This document shows, piece after piece, positions 36,237 through 44,630 of a stretch of DNA of 64,000 nucleotides. Below the pieces are notes generated by a model, which saw nothing but the letters and a program-made list of their open reading frames with translations, was not told the DNA's origin and did not search any database. The position numbers and the translations under genes are program-made. Source of the DNA: Bradyrhizobium sp. RP6 (GTDB taxonomy: Bacteria > Pseudomonadota > Alphaproteobacteria > Rhizobiales > Xanthobacteraceae); the NCBI RefSeq assembly GCF_003837805.1, contig NZ_RQIT01000002.1, forward strand, positions 62,001-126,000. The letters run 5' to 3'. The stretch's first letter is position 1; each line of letters begins with the position of its first letter.

Positions 36237-37373
36237 TCAGCGCGTGGGAGTTGGGTTGCGCGCGGGCTGGAGCCTCAAATCCGATAGCCGCTTGGCCGCC
36301 AGCTTGAGCCAGGGAGCCTGCGTCAGCGCGAAGAGGGCGATGGCGCCTGCGGCGCTGCCGGCCTGCGTGACCGCCCACATCGGCGAAGGCTGCCCGCCGA
36401 ACAGTTTCTTGTATGGCTCGTCGCCAATGGTGAAATCGAGCATCTGATCTCCGCGCTCGATACAGTCCCGCGCCACCTGCTCGAACATCAGCGCGCCAAG
36501 GGATTGGCTCTTGTAGCCGGCGATGTCGAAGGCGCTCATGATGACGAGGAAGCTGCCCCGATGGCATAGTCCGAGCACGGCGGCAATCACCTCGCCGTCC
36601 ATCTTCATGGCGTAGAGGCGGACAAAGGAGCCCAGGCCGCGAAGCGCGACGTCGGAATAGAAGCCGTAATATTCGGGGCGCTGCAGCAGGTCTCCGTCGC
36701 CCTGTGCGTGAAAGCGCGGACCCCGGAACTTCCTCATGACGTCCAGCGCCTCGAGCACGGACGCGCTGTCGCCGCAGCACGAGAAGCTCAGCGCGCCCTT
36801 TTTCTCGAGCTGACGACGTTTCTTTGCGAGCTCCTTCTGATAGGAGCGATCGAGCGTGCTGGCCCGCCATTGCTCGAACGGCGCGACGAGAACCGTCGCG
36901 TAGGCATTGGTGTCCATCGCTACGCGGCGGGACGCAGCCAGGAGGTCTTCGATCGGAAGCCGTGTGTCGGGCAGCTTGACCATTCGAAGCAGATCGAAAG
37001 GACGCACAAGGCGCCGAATCTGCGCGCACGCAGCCGCGTCGTCGAGCAATTGCGAGAACGCGTCCGGGCTGCAAACCGGCGCCAAATAGTCGGAAACGCG
37101 GAGGTCGGCGAACTCGACGGTTCGTAACGGACCGCGCTGGATCCGGAGCAGGGGCAGCACCATCGCGAGGGCCCCCGTCGCGCGGTGGCGGACCACGACG
37201 ACCAAAGGAATTGCGCCCGTTTCCGGCGCGAGCCTGGTGTAGAGGCTATGCAGCCAGACCGGATGCTGGAACGCAGTGGCGGCCGAGCGATCGAACAGCT
37301 CTGCATATTCCGGAGACAGAAAGTCGAACGACTGCTCGATAACGATGTCGAATGTATTGCTAAGCTTGTTCAT
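36237..37373 (-). CDS. CelD/BcsL-type GNAT acyltransferase
   Basis: Protein of 378 residues with the CelD-like pattern: an N-terminal half FQHPVWLHSLYTRLAPETGAIPLVVVVRHRATGALAMVLPLL, and a C-terminal GNAT-like domain with VRLYAMKMDGEVIAAVLGLCHRGSFLVIMSAFDIAGYKSQSLGALMFEQVARDCIERGDQMLDFTIGDEPYKKLFGG. Such proteins acylate sugars or act in cellulose/exopolysaccharide assembly. The ATG at 37373 is chosen; a TTG two codons upstream is also in frame. It converges with the flavoprotein gene (28 bases between stops). Confidence 0.86.
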   Translation of the reverse strand: MNKLSNTFDIVIEQSFDFLSPEYAELFDRSAATAFQHPVWLHSLYTRLAPETGAIPLVVVVRHRATGALAMVLPLLRIQRGPLRTVEFADLRVSDYLAPVCSPDAFSQLLDDAAACAQIRRLVRPFDLLRMVKLPDTRLPIEDLLAASRRVAMDTNAYATVLVAPFEQWRASTLDRSYQKELAKKRRQLEKKGALSFSCCGDSASVLEALDVMRKFRGPRFHAQGDGDLLQRPEYYGFYSDVALRGLGSFVRLYAMKMDGEVIAAVLGLCHRGSFLVIMSAFDIAGYKSQSLGALMFEQVARDCIERGDQMLDFTIGDEPYKKLFGGQPSPMWAVTQAGSAAGAIALFALTQAPWLKLAAKRLSDLRLQPARNPTPTR

Positions 37374-37872
37374 GAGCAATCAATGAAACCAGGTCGATTT
37401 TGCGAGCGTCGATCGCGCGTGGCCGGGCTTATAGCAAGGTCGTTACGGGGCAGACATCGGCAGCGTGCGATTTGCATTATTGCGTTTGGCGACGTTCGTA
37501 TCGTTACCAAATTCTTAAAATGTCGGAGGTGCGTGGACCCCAGCGCTGAGGGTGGGATCGTGCGCGGCCGGCTTGATACCAGATATCGCTCAGCCGGCTG
37601 GAATTCATACCCGGCGAATTCGAGCGCCGGCAGAGATGCCTGTCGCTCGTAGCGGGGGTGCCGACGACTTGGCTTGGTATGGATCCATCGGCAGGTTCGA
37701 CCGCGCAACCTTCGATAGCGCACGACAGGCCCCAAAGCGGGACTTCGGGCGTGCCGTCATGTCTACGGCGCATCGACGCGTGGGCTCGGATCGGATGCAC
37801 AGTTTTGCTGCACCACGATACGAATCGTAGCAGCTTTCGCTGCAATAACGCGCTTGACTTGGTAACTGATCT
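37374..37872. other. Upstream part of the amide-operon control region
   Basis: This is the left part of a 655-base non-coding stretch between the divergent acyltransferase gene and amiC. TTCGTATCG (about 37495-37503) recurs as its complement CGATACGAA within ACGATACGAATCGT (about 37816-37829), which is itself a 5-bp inverted repeat with a 4-base centre. Just after it, GCAGC-TTTC-GCTGC makes another small inverted repeat. No -35/-10 or -24/-12 pair is convincing. The promoter of the operon should be near the right end of this stretch. Confidence 0.4.
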
Positions 37873-37918
37873 CAACGACCGTGCTAAGCAAGCGTTGGGC
37901 AGTTCAGCCCGTCAACGC
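37873..37918 (+). promoter_or_regulatory. amiC leader RNA region with mutually exclusive stems (candidate ANTAR target)
   Basis: CAACG occurs at 37873-37877 and 37913-37917, and CGTTG at 37893-37897 can pair with either. The downstream choice gives a hairpin (37892-37918) with the outer stem GCGTTG/CAACGC, an inner GGC/GCC and a 6-base loop AGTTCA. AmiR-type ANTAR proteins bind leader RNAs with two hexaloop hairpins and prevent termination. Here one hexaloop is clear, but its loop does not match the usual A1/G4 pattern, so the exact target is unsettled. Confidence 0.4.
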
Positions 37919-37976
37919 AGCGAGCTTCAACCATTTCCAACATCGCGCGGGTTTCGCGTGCTCGGTTGGCGGCGAG

Positions 37977-38012
37977 GGCGCCCTCGGCTTAACAGCCGAT
38001 GGGCGCCTTTTT
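37977..38012 (+). terminator. Leader intrinsic terminator directly upstream of amiC
   Basis: A 13-bp stem (GGCGCCCTCGGCT-type arm 37977-37989, opposite arm 37994-38007 with one bulged T) with a 4-base TAAC loop is followed by TTTTT. It ends 16 bases before the amiC ATG and so lies inside the transcript leader, not at the end of any gene. This is the arrangement expected for an operon controlled by transcription antitermination. Confidence 0.8.
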
Positions 38013-38028
38013 CATTTTGGAACGAGTG

Positions 38029-39189
38029 ATGGCGCAGGCGACATATCGGATCGGGGTAATGCTCTCGACGACGGGGTCCTACAGCGTCGTCGCGCGGTCG
38101 ATGCTGAACGGGGCGCTGCTCGCCTTTCGCGAGATCAACGCGAGCGGTGGCGATATTGCGCTCGAGCCGGTGGTCGTGAATCCGTCCGGCGACCTCGCGA
38201 GCTATCGCTCGCTCAGCCTCGAGCTGCTGGGTTCCGGCGTCCGGCATGTGGTCGGCTGCTACACCTCGTCGAGCCGCAAGGAGGTGATCCCGTGCTTCGA
38301 GAAGCTCGACGGACTGCTGTGGTATCCGTCTCACTACGAGGGATTCGAGAGTTCCGACAACGTCATCTACACCGGCGCGGCGCCGAACCAGCACGTGCTG
38401 CCACTCGTCGACTACCTGGCATCCCGCCTCGGTTCGCGCGCCTTCTGCGTCGGCTCTAATTATATCTGGGCCTGGGAAAACAACCGCATCTTCCGGGAGG
38501 CACTGACTGCGCGCGGTGGCACAGTGCTCGCCGAACGGTATCTCTCCGTCGGCGACACCGAGGTCGATCAGGTGATCGCGGCGATCATCGACCAGCGTCC
38601 CGACTTCGTCTTCAACAATCTGATCGGCACCAGCGCCTACGCGTTCTTCCGAGCGTTCCGGGCCGCCTGCCGCGCGCGCGGCATCGATCAGGCTGCGGAA
38701 ATCCCGGTCGCCAGCTGCACGTTGTCGGAGCCCGAATTGCCGGAGATCGGCCCGGATGCGATCGATGGACATCTGTCCTCCAGTGTCTATTTCTCTTCGC
38801 TGAACTCGGCCGAAAACGGCGCCTTCATCCGCGCCTACACCACGTCCTTTCCGGATGGACCGGTCTCGTCGGCGGACGCGGAAGCCTCCTATATCGCCGT
38901 CAAGCTGCTCGGAGCGGCCTTGTCCCAGGCCGGCACCGATGACGCCCGCACGGTACGCGCCGCCGTAGCAGACCAGCGGCTGCACGCGCCGCAGGGCGAG
39001 GTCCGCATCGACCGCCAGACCTTCCACGCCTGGCTCACGCCTCGGATCGGTCGGTCGACCGCCGGCGGGCAGTTCGAAGTGCTGCTGGAGGCCCGCGAGC
39101 CGATCGCCCCAGATCCTTATCTCGTTCAGTCGTCGCCGCGCTTTGCCAGCGCAATGCGCTCTCCGCATTTGAAGGTGGTGCAATCATGA
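38029..39189 (+). CDS. amiC: AmiC-like amide-sensing negative regulator
   Basis: Protein of 386 residues with the periplasmic-binding-protein fold but no signal peptide (MAQATYRIGVMLSTTGSYSV), as in Pseudomonas AmiC, which senses amides in the cytoplasm and holds AmiR inactive. Family-typical stretches are VVGCYTSSSRKEVIPCFEKLDGLLWYPSHYEGFE, GAAPNQHVLPLVDYLASRLG and VGSNYIWAWENNRIFREAL. I chose the ATG at 38029, preceded by GGAACGAG, over an in-frame ATG at 37999 inside the terminator stem. Its stop overlaps the amiR start (ATGA), which would aid complex formation. Confidence 0.9.
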   Translation: MAQATYRIGVMLSTTGSYSVVARSMLNGALLAFREINASGGDIALEPVVVNPSGDLASYRSLSLELLGSGVRHVVGCYTSSSRKEVIPCFEKLDGLLWYPSHYEGFESSDNVIYTGAAPNQHVLPLVDYLASRLGSRAFCVGSNYIWAWENNRIFREALTARGGTVLAERYLSVGDTEVDQVIAAIIDQRPDFVFNNLIGTSAYAFFRAFRAACRARGIDQAAEIPVASCTLSEPELPEIGPDAIDGHLSSSVYFSSLNSAENGAFIRAYTTSFPDGPVSSADAEASYIAVKLLGAALSQAGTDDARTVRAAVADQRLHAPQGEVRIDRQTFHAWLTPRIGRSTAGGQFEVLLEAREPIAPDPYLVQSSPRFASAMRSPHLKVVQS

Positions 39190-39851
39190 GCTCCCGACTG
39201 CTGCAGAACTTCAAGGGCGGCCGTGCCATCGTCGTCACCAGGCGAGGAGGGTGGGAGAGCGCGCTCGAAACGACACTGGCCAAGCTCGGCGTTTCCACGG
39301 AGTACCCGGAGATCATCGACGGTCGCGCCCAGATCGATGTTGCGAGTCTGCAGGCCGACCGTGACATCCTGTTCATCGACGGCGATCTCGAAGGCGCCGT
39401 CGCCATCGAGGTCAATCCTGCCTCAAGATTGCCGCCGGCGCCGGTGATCGGCCTCGTTGGCGTCGAAGCGCCGAGCCGGCTCAAGGCGCTGGTCAATCTT
39501 GGCGCGACCTCATTCCTGCGCAAGCCGGTGCATGGCGGCGCGGTCTACACGTCCCTGTTTATGGGCATCAACCAGTTCCTGCTGCGCGCCGAGATGTATG
39601 AGCGCCTGCAGGGTCTCGAGGAGCGCCGCCGCGGCCGCCGCGCGGTGATCCGGGCCGTCGTCTTGCTGATGCGGCAGGAGGGCGTCGACGAGGAGGATGC
39701 CTATTCACAGCTCCGCCGCGAGAGCATGCGCGCGCGGCAGAACATGGAACTCTATTGCGAGGAGTTTCTGAGCAGGCGGGCGAAGCCGCCTGACACGTCC
39801 AGTCGCACGACCGGCATTACGCTGCAAGGCGGCAACAAGCAGGCCATCTAG
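39186..39851 (+). CDS. amiR: AmiR-like ANTAR-domain transcription antiterminator
   Basis: Protein of 221 residues. The N-terminal two-thirds is a receiver-like domain (about residues 12-128; ILFIDGD and the LRKP lysine are recognisable) that in AmiR serves for binding AmiC, not phosphorelay. A coiled-coil stretch (YERLQGLEERRRGRRAVIRA) leads to the C-terminal ANTAR domain (about 142-198) with LLMRQEGVDEEDAYSQLRRESMRARQNMELYCEEFL, which binds leader RNA and prevents termination. The terminator in front of amiC is the obvious target. It overlaps amiC and is 10 bases upstream of the transporter genes. Confidence 0.92.
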   Translation: MSSRLLQNFKGGRAIVVTRRGGWESALETTLAKLGVSTEYPEIIDGRAQIDVASLQADRDILFIDGDLEGAVAIEVNPASRLPPAPVIGLVGVEAPSRLKALVNLGATSFLRKPVHGGAVYTSLFMGINQFLLRAEMYERLQGLEERRRGRRAVIRAVVLLMRQEGVDEEDAYSQLRRESMRARQNMELYCEEFLSRRAKPPDTSSRTTGITLQGGNKQAI

Positions 39852-39861
39852 GAGAAGCAAA

Positions 39862-41115
39862 ATGAGCAAGTCTGTATTGCGGGGGCTGCGCGCCGCAGCC
39901 CTCACGGGGACGCTTGTCCTCGGATCCCCCCTTGGATCACACCCGGCGCTCGCGGCAGAAAACCCGATCAAACTCGGCGTGCTCGAGGATCAGTCCGGCG
40001 ACTTCGCAGCGGCCACGATCGGCAAGGTTCACGCCATCCAGATCGCCGCCGAGGAGATCAACAAGGCCGGCGGCATCATGGGCAGGCCGCTGGAGCTCGT
40101 CGCTTACGACACGCAGTCCGACAACACCCGCTACCAGGAGTTCATGCGACGCGTGCTCCAGCGCGACAAGGTCGATGTCGTGTTCGCGGGATTCTCTTCG
40201 GCCTCGCGCGAGGCGTACCGCCCGATCGTCGATCAGTTCAACGGTTTTGCCTTCTACAACAACCAGTATGAAGGCGGTGTCTGCGACGGCCACATGATCG
40301 TGACCGGTGCCGTGCCCGAGCAGCAGTTCTCGACGCTCATTCCGTACATGATGGAGAAGTACGGCAAGAACGTCTACACGCTCGCGGCCGACTACAATTT
40401 CGGCCAGATCTCGGCGGAGTGGGTGCGCAAGATCGTCAAGGAGAACGGCGGCAAGATGGCCGGCGAGGAGTTCATCCCGCTCGGCGTCTCGCAATTCTCC
40501 CAGAGCATCCAGAACATCCAGAAGGCCAAGCCGGACTTCGTTGTCACGCTGCTGGTCGGCACCGCGCAGGCCTCCTATTACGAGCAGGCGGCCTCCGCAA
40601 ACGTCAACTTGCCGATGGCGTCCTCGGTCAATGTCGGGCAGGGCTACGAGCACAAGCGCTTCAAGCCGCCGAGCCTGAAGGACATGTTCGTCACCACCAA
40701 CTACATCGAGGAGATCGACTCGCCCAAGGGCAAGAAGTTCTACGCCAAGTTCAAGGCCAAGTTCCCGAGCGAGCCTTATGTGAACCAGGAGGCGGAGAAC
40801 TCCTATCTCGCCGTCTATCTCTACAAGCAGATGGTGGAGCGCGCGAAGTCGACCAAGCGCGAGGAGATCCGCAAGGTGATCGCGCTGGGCGACGTCTGCA
40901 TGGACGCGCCGGAGGGCAAGGTCTGCATCGACCCGAAGAGCCAGCACATGTCGCACACGATCTATCTCGCCAAGGTCGGCGCCGATCACTCGATCTCCTT
41001 CCCGAAGGTCTGGGAGGACATCAAGCCGTACTGGCTGGGTGAAGCCGGCTGTGACCTCACCAAGAAGGATCCGATGGCCCAGTACACGCCGTCGAACCCG
41101 CCGCCGAAACCCTGA
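39862..41115 (+). CDS. Urea/short-chain amide ABC transporter substrate-binding protein (UrtA/FmdD type)
   Basis: Periplasmic protein of 417 residues with a long Sec signal (hydrophobic core LTGTLVLGSPLGSHPALAA). The mature part belongs to the branched-chain amino acid/urea binding family: PIKLGVLEDQSGDFAAATIGKVHAIQIAAEEINKAGGIMGRPLELVAYDTQSDN, and the four C-terminal cysteines typical of this urea/amide group (VCMDAPEGKVCID, GEAGCDLT). By context it binds formamide, acetamide or another small amide. It is a structural relative of AmiC, so the ligand is sensed and imported by proteins of the same fold. Confidence 0.92.
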   Translation: MSKSVLRGLRAAALTGTLVLGSPLGSHPALAAENPIKLGVLEDQSGDFAAATIGKVHAIQIAAEEINKAGGIMGRPLELVAYDTQSDNTRYQEFMRRVLQRDKVDVVFAGFSSASREAYRPIVDQFNGFAFYNNQYEGGVCDGHMIVTGAVPEQQFSTLIPYMMEKYGKNVYTLAADYNFGQISAEWVRKIVKENGGKMAGEEFIPLGVSQFSQSIQNIQKAKPDFVVTLLVGTAQASYYEQAASANVNLPMASSVNVGQGYEHKRFKPPSLKDMFVTTNYIEEIDSPKGKKFYAKFKAKFPSEPYVNQEAENSYLAVYLYKQMVERAKSTKREEIRKVIALGDVCMDAPEGKVCIDPKSQHMSHTIYLAKVGADHSISFPKVWEDIKPYWLGEAGCDLTKKDPMAQYTPSNPPPKP

Positions 41116-41128
41116 CCGGCGGCTGATC

Positions 41129-41155
41129 GCCCCGGCGCTTGCGGCGCGCCGGGGC
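41129..41155 (+). terminator. Hairpin after the amide-binding protein gene (mRNA stabiliser or partial terminator)
   Basis: GCCCCGGCGC and GCGCCGGGGC form a perfect 10-bp stem with a 7-base loop, 13 bases after the stop of the binding-protein gene and 54 bases before the permease gene. There is no T run. The position suits over-expression of the binding protein relative to the membrane parts. An equal-length stem follows the ribose-type binding protein gene at 13319. Confidence 0.6.
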
Positions 41156-41209
41156 GGTCACGGACATCTGCGGCGGCGACGCCGCATCCTCCCACATCCT
41201 GGTTGATTC

Positions 41210-42082
41210 ATGGACATCGCGACCCACGTATTCTCGGCGCTCTATCAATTCGGCGACGCCTTCGCATTCCTGGTGCTCTCGGCCTGCGGGCTTGCCGTGA
41301 TCTTCGGCATGATGGGCGTGATCAATCTTGCCCATGGCGAGTTCATCATGTGCGGCGCCTACGTCACCGCCGCGACCGTGCATGCGGGCCTGCCGCTGCC
41401 GCTGGGAATATTGGCCGGCACGCTCGTGTCTGCGCTGGTCGGGGTCGTGGTGGAGCTCGCGGTCATCCGTCATCTGTACGACCGGCCGCTCGACACCATC
41501 GTCGCCACCTGGGGGCTGAGCCTGATTGCCACGCAGGGCACGCTGATCATGGTCGGTTCGACCATGGCGGGCGTCGGCACGCCGTTCGGCAGTTTCCAGG
41601 TCGGCGACTACTCCTATTCGATCTATCGCATCGTGCTGTTTTGTGCCGCACTCGGCGTGCTCGCCGCGCTCTATGCGCTGTTCAACTGGACCCGCTTCGG
41701 CGTGCTGGCGCGCGCCACCATCCAGGTGCCGCACATGGCGGCCGCGCTCGGCGTCGACACGCGCCTGATCTACAGCCTCACTTTCGCCTGCGGGGCAGGG
41801 CTCGCCGGTCTTGCCGGCGGCCTCTATGCGCCGACCATGACGCTGGTGCCGACCATGGGCGCGACCTTCATCATGGAGGCCTTCGTCACCGTGGTGATCG
41901 GCGGCGCCGACGTCTTCCTCGGCACGGCACCGGCCGGCGGCGTGCTTGCGGTGGTGAAGTCGGTGATGACGTCCTGGCAGGGCCAGCTGTTCGGGCAGAT
42001 CGGTCTGCTGGTCGCCGTCATCATCGTCGTCCGGGTGTTGCCGAAAGGCATTTCCGGCTTCGTGCTGCGCGAGCGCACCTGA
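41210..42082 (+). CDS. ABC transporter permease, UrtB/LivH (FmdE) type
   Basis: Inner-membrane protein of 290 residues with the LivH/UrtB start AFLVLSACGLAVIFGMMGVINLAHGEFIMCGAYV. The cytoplasmic coupling loop RATIQVPHMAAALGVDTRLIYSLTFACGAGLAGLAGGLY follows, and the conserved TMGATFIMEAFVTVVIGGADVFLGTAPAGG lies near the end. It forms the channel with the LivM/UrtC-type partner encoded 15 bases downstream. Confidence 0.92.
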   Translation: MDIATHVFSALYQFGDAFAFLVLSACGLAVIFGMMGVINLAHGEFIMCGAYVTAATVHAGLPLPLGILAGTLVSALVGVVVELAVIRHLYDRPLDTIVATWGLSLIATQGTLIMVGSTMAGVGTPFGSFQVGDYSYSIYRIVLFCAALGVLAALYALFNWTRFGVLARATIQVPHMAAALGVDTRLIYSLTFACGAGLAGLAGGLYAPTMTLVPTMGATFIMEAFVTVVIGGADVFLGTAPAGGVLAVVKSVMTSWQGQLFGQIGLLVAVIIVVRVLPKGISGFVLRERT

Positions 42083-42097
42083 CGGAGTGATGGCGTC

Positions 42098-43162
42098 GTG
42101 ACCGGTCTCCTCGCAATGTTTCGCCGCCTCGAAGGCCCGCAGACCGTCGGTCGCGGTCCGGCCTTCTGGGGCCTGTTCGCACTCGTGCTCGCTGCCGCGC
42201 TCGCCTATCCGCTGTTCAGCGACGGCTACACGGTCGGTAACACCGTCTACTTCTTCGTCTGGGTCTTCATCGCGCTCAGCCTGTGCCTGATCTGGGGCTA
42301 TGGCGGCTCGCTCTCCTTCGGCCAGACCGCCTTCTTCGGCATCGCGGGCTATGGCTACGGCATCTTCACCATCAATTTCGGCTCCGCCTACGGCTTTACG
42401 TTGCTGGCGCTGGTGATGGCGGTCGGGATCGCGGCGCTGTTCGCGGTCCTGCTCGGCTACTTTATGTTCTTCGGCCGCATCGCCGGCGTGTTCCTCGGCA
42501 TCGTCACGCTCGCAGTGACCCTGATGCTGGAACGCTTCATGGCACAGACCGCGGGGCCGGAATGGCGCATCGGCAGTGCGCGGCTCAACGGCTTCAACGG
42601 CATGAGCGCGATGCCGCCGCTGACCATCCCCTGGCCGGGCGAGCCGATCGTGCTGTTCGCCGATATCGGGCTCTATTACCTCGTGCTCGGCCTTCTGGTC
42701 TTGGTCTATCTGGCCTTGCGGATCCTGATGAACTCGTCTTTCGGCAACGTCATCGTCGCGATCCGTGAGAACCCGGAGAGGGCGGAGATGCTGGGTTACG
42801 ACATCCGCAAGTACCAGCTCATCACCTTCGTCATCGGTGCCGCGCTCGCAGGACTCTCGGGTGTGCTCTACACCGTGTGGGGGCAGTACATCACGCCCTC
42901 GAGCATGGGCATGACGGCCGCGGCGCTGCCGCTGATCTGGGTCGCAGTCGGCGGCCGCAGCGACCTGACGTCGACCGTGATCGGCACGCTGGTGGTGCTC
43001 GCTGCGTTCCAGGCGCTGACCATCTATGGCAGCCAGTACGCGCTGGTCTTCATGGGTGTGCTGCTGGTGCTCACGGTCCTGATCGCCCCGAACGGTCTCG
43101 TGCTCGGGGTGATGAACTGGCTCGGCCGCATCGCCGCCCGCCTCACGCAGAGGGCCGGCTGA
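42098..43162 (+). CDS. ABC transporter permease, UrtC/LivM (FmdF) type
   Basis: Inner-membrane protein of 354 residues, starting at a GTG. It has the LivM/UrtC pattern: SLCLIWGYGGSLSFGQTAFFGIAGYGYG, then VIVAIRENPERAEMLGYDIRKYQLITFVIGAALAGLSGVLY and the C-terminal segment DLTSTVIGTLVVLAAFQALTIYG. Its stop overlaps the start of the first ATPase gene (TGATG). Confidence 0.92.
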   Translation: MTGLLAMFRRLEGPQTVGRGPAFWGLFALVLAAALAYPLFSDGYTVGNTVYFFVWVFIALSLCLIWGYGGSLSFGQTAFFGIAGYGYGIFTINFGSAYGFTLLALVMAVGIAALFAVLLGYFMFFGRIAGVFLGIVTLAVTLMLERFMAQTAGPEWRIGSARLNGFNGMSAMPPLTIPWPGEPIVLFADIGLYYLVLGLLVLVYLALRILMNSSFGNVIVAIRENPERAEMLGYDIRKYQLITFVIGAALAGLSGVLYTVWGQYITPSSMGMTAAALPLIWVAVGGRSDLTSTVIGTLVVLAAFQALTIYGSQYALVFMGVLLVLTVLIAPNGLVLGVMNWLGRIAARLTQRAG

Positions 43163-43878
43163 TGTCGCTGCTCGAACTGCGCAAGCTGAACAAGCATTTC
43201 GGTGGTCTGCACGTCACCAATTCCGTGGATCTCACGCTGCAAGCCGGCGAGATCCATTGCCTCATCGGCCCGAACGGCGCCGGCAAGAGCACGCTGTTCC
43301 GCCTGATCCTTGGCGAGCATCATCCCGGCAGCGGCGACATTCTCTTCGCCGGCGAGAACATCACGGCGCTGAAATCCTTTGCGCGGATTCACCGCGGCCT
43401 CTCGGTCAAGTTCCAGGTGCCCGGCGTCTTCAAGGGCCTGTCGGTCCGCCAGAATCTCGAGATCGCCCTGCAGAGCCGGCATCGCGGGGAAGAGCTCGAA
43501 GCGGAGATCGACCGGCTGCTGACCTTCCTCGGGCTGGAATCGGAGCAGGCGCAGGTCGCCGGCAATCTCAGCCATGGCCAGAAGCAATGGCTCGAGATCG
43601 GCATGGCGGTCAGCCTGAAGCCGCGCCTTCTTCTGCTGGACGAGCCCACCGCCGGCATGTCGCCCGAGGAAACCTACATGACCGGCGAGATGGTGCAGCG
43701 GCTCAATGCCGACGGCATGACGGTGCTGGCGATCGAGCACGACATGGCCTTCGTCCGGCAGGTCGCGCATCGCGTCACCGTGCTGCATCTCGGGCAGGTG
43801 TTCGCGCAGGGCTCGATCGACGAGATCGTGGCCGACGAACGCGTGGCAGCGATCTATCTGGGGCAGGCCCATGCTTGA
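43162..43878 (+). CDS. ABC transporter ATP-binding protein, UrtD/LivG type
   Basis: ATPase of 238 residues with Walker A GPNGAGKST, the signature LSHGQKQWLEIGMAV (LSHGQ in place of LSGGQ, as in UrtD), Walker B LLLDEPTAGMSP, and switch IEHD. The UrtD-type LSHGQ motif supports the urea/amide subgroup over amino acid transporters. It overlaps the UrtE-type gene by 8 bases. Confidence 0.93.
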   Translation: MSLLELRKLNKHFGGLHVTNSVDLTLQAGEIHCLIGPNGAGKSTLFRLILGEHHPGSGDILFAGENITALKSFARIHRGLSVKFQVPGVFKGLSVRQNLEIALQSRHRGEELEAEIDRLLTFLGLESEQAQVAGNLSHGQKQWLEIGMAVSLKPRLLLLDEPTAGMSPEETYMTGEMVQRLNADGMTVLAIEHDMAFVRQVAHRVTVLHLGQVFAQGSIDEIVADERVAAIYLGQAHA

Positions 43879-44599
43879 TCAGCCGCGCAAGGAAGTGATC
43901 CTGTCGACCCTAGGCTTGCGCGCCGGCTATGGCGGCAAGCCGGTGCTCCAGGGCCTCGAGATCGAGGTGCGGGAAGGGGAGATCGTCGCCGTCATCGGTC
44001 GCAACGGCGTCGGCAAGTCCACGCTGATGAAGAGCCTGATCGGGCTCGTGCCGGTCACGGACGGCTCGATCGTCTACCGCGGTGAGGCCGTGGAATCCTT
44101 GCCCGCGCACAGGCGGGCGCGCCTCGGCATGGGCTATGTACCGCAGGGCCGCGACGTGTTTCCGCGCCTGACCGTCGGCGAGAACGTGGCCGTCGGCGCA
44201 GCGATCAAGGGCGGCGGCATTCCAGAAGCGGGCCGGCGCAAGATCGTCGAAGCCTTTCCGATCCTGGCCGAGCGCTGGAACCAGCGCGCCGGCACCATGT
44301 CCGGCGGCCAGCAGCAGCAACTCGCGATCGGACGGGTCCTGATCGCCGACCCGAACCTCATCCTGCTCGACGAGCCCTCGGAGGGCATCCAGCCCAACAT
44401 CGTCCAGGACATCGCGCGCAACATGGTCGAGCTCAACCACAGGACCGGGGTGACCATCATCCTGGTCGAGCAGAATCTCGACACGATCCGCGCCATGGCG
44501 CAGCGCTGCTACGTCATGGACAAGGGGCGCATCGTGGCCAATCTCGATCGCACGGCGCTCGACGATGCGGCCGAGATGCGCCGTCATCTCGCGGTTTGA
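43871..44599 (+). CDS. ABC transporter ATP-binding protein, UrtE/LivF type
   Basis: ATPase of 242 residues with Walker A GRNGVGKSTLMKSLIGL, the UrtE/LivF block MGYVPQGRDVFPRLTVGENV, the signature MSGGQQQQLAIGRVL, Walker B LILLDEPSEGIQPNIV, and VEQN as the switch. The EGIQP motif is typical of UrtE. It completes the importer (binding protein, two permeases, two ATPases). Confidence 0.93.
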   Translation: MLDQPRKEVILSTLGLRAGYGGKPVLQGLEIEVREGEIVAVIGRNGVGKSTLMKSLIGLVPVTDGSIVYRGEAVESLPAHRRARLGMGYVPQGRDVFPRLTVGENVAVGAAIKGGGIPEAGRRKIVEAFPILAERWNQRAGTMSGGQQQQLAIGRVLIADPNLILLDEPSEGIQPNIVQDIARNMVELNHRTGVTIILVEQNLDTIRAMAQRCYVMDKGRIVANLDRTALDDAAEMRRHLAV

Positions 44600-44630
44600 A
44601 GACTGCCCAATGACAGAAGGAGAAAATCAA

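Noticed and set aside
37854..37882. TTGACT as a -35 box of the amide operon promoter
   Set aside because: At 16-18 bases spacing there is no acceptable -10 hexamer, and the presumed leader structures already begin at 37873.
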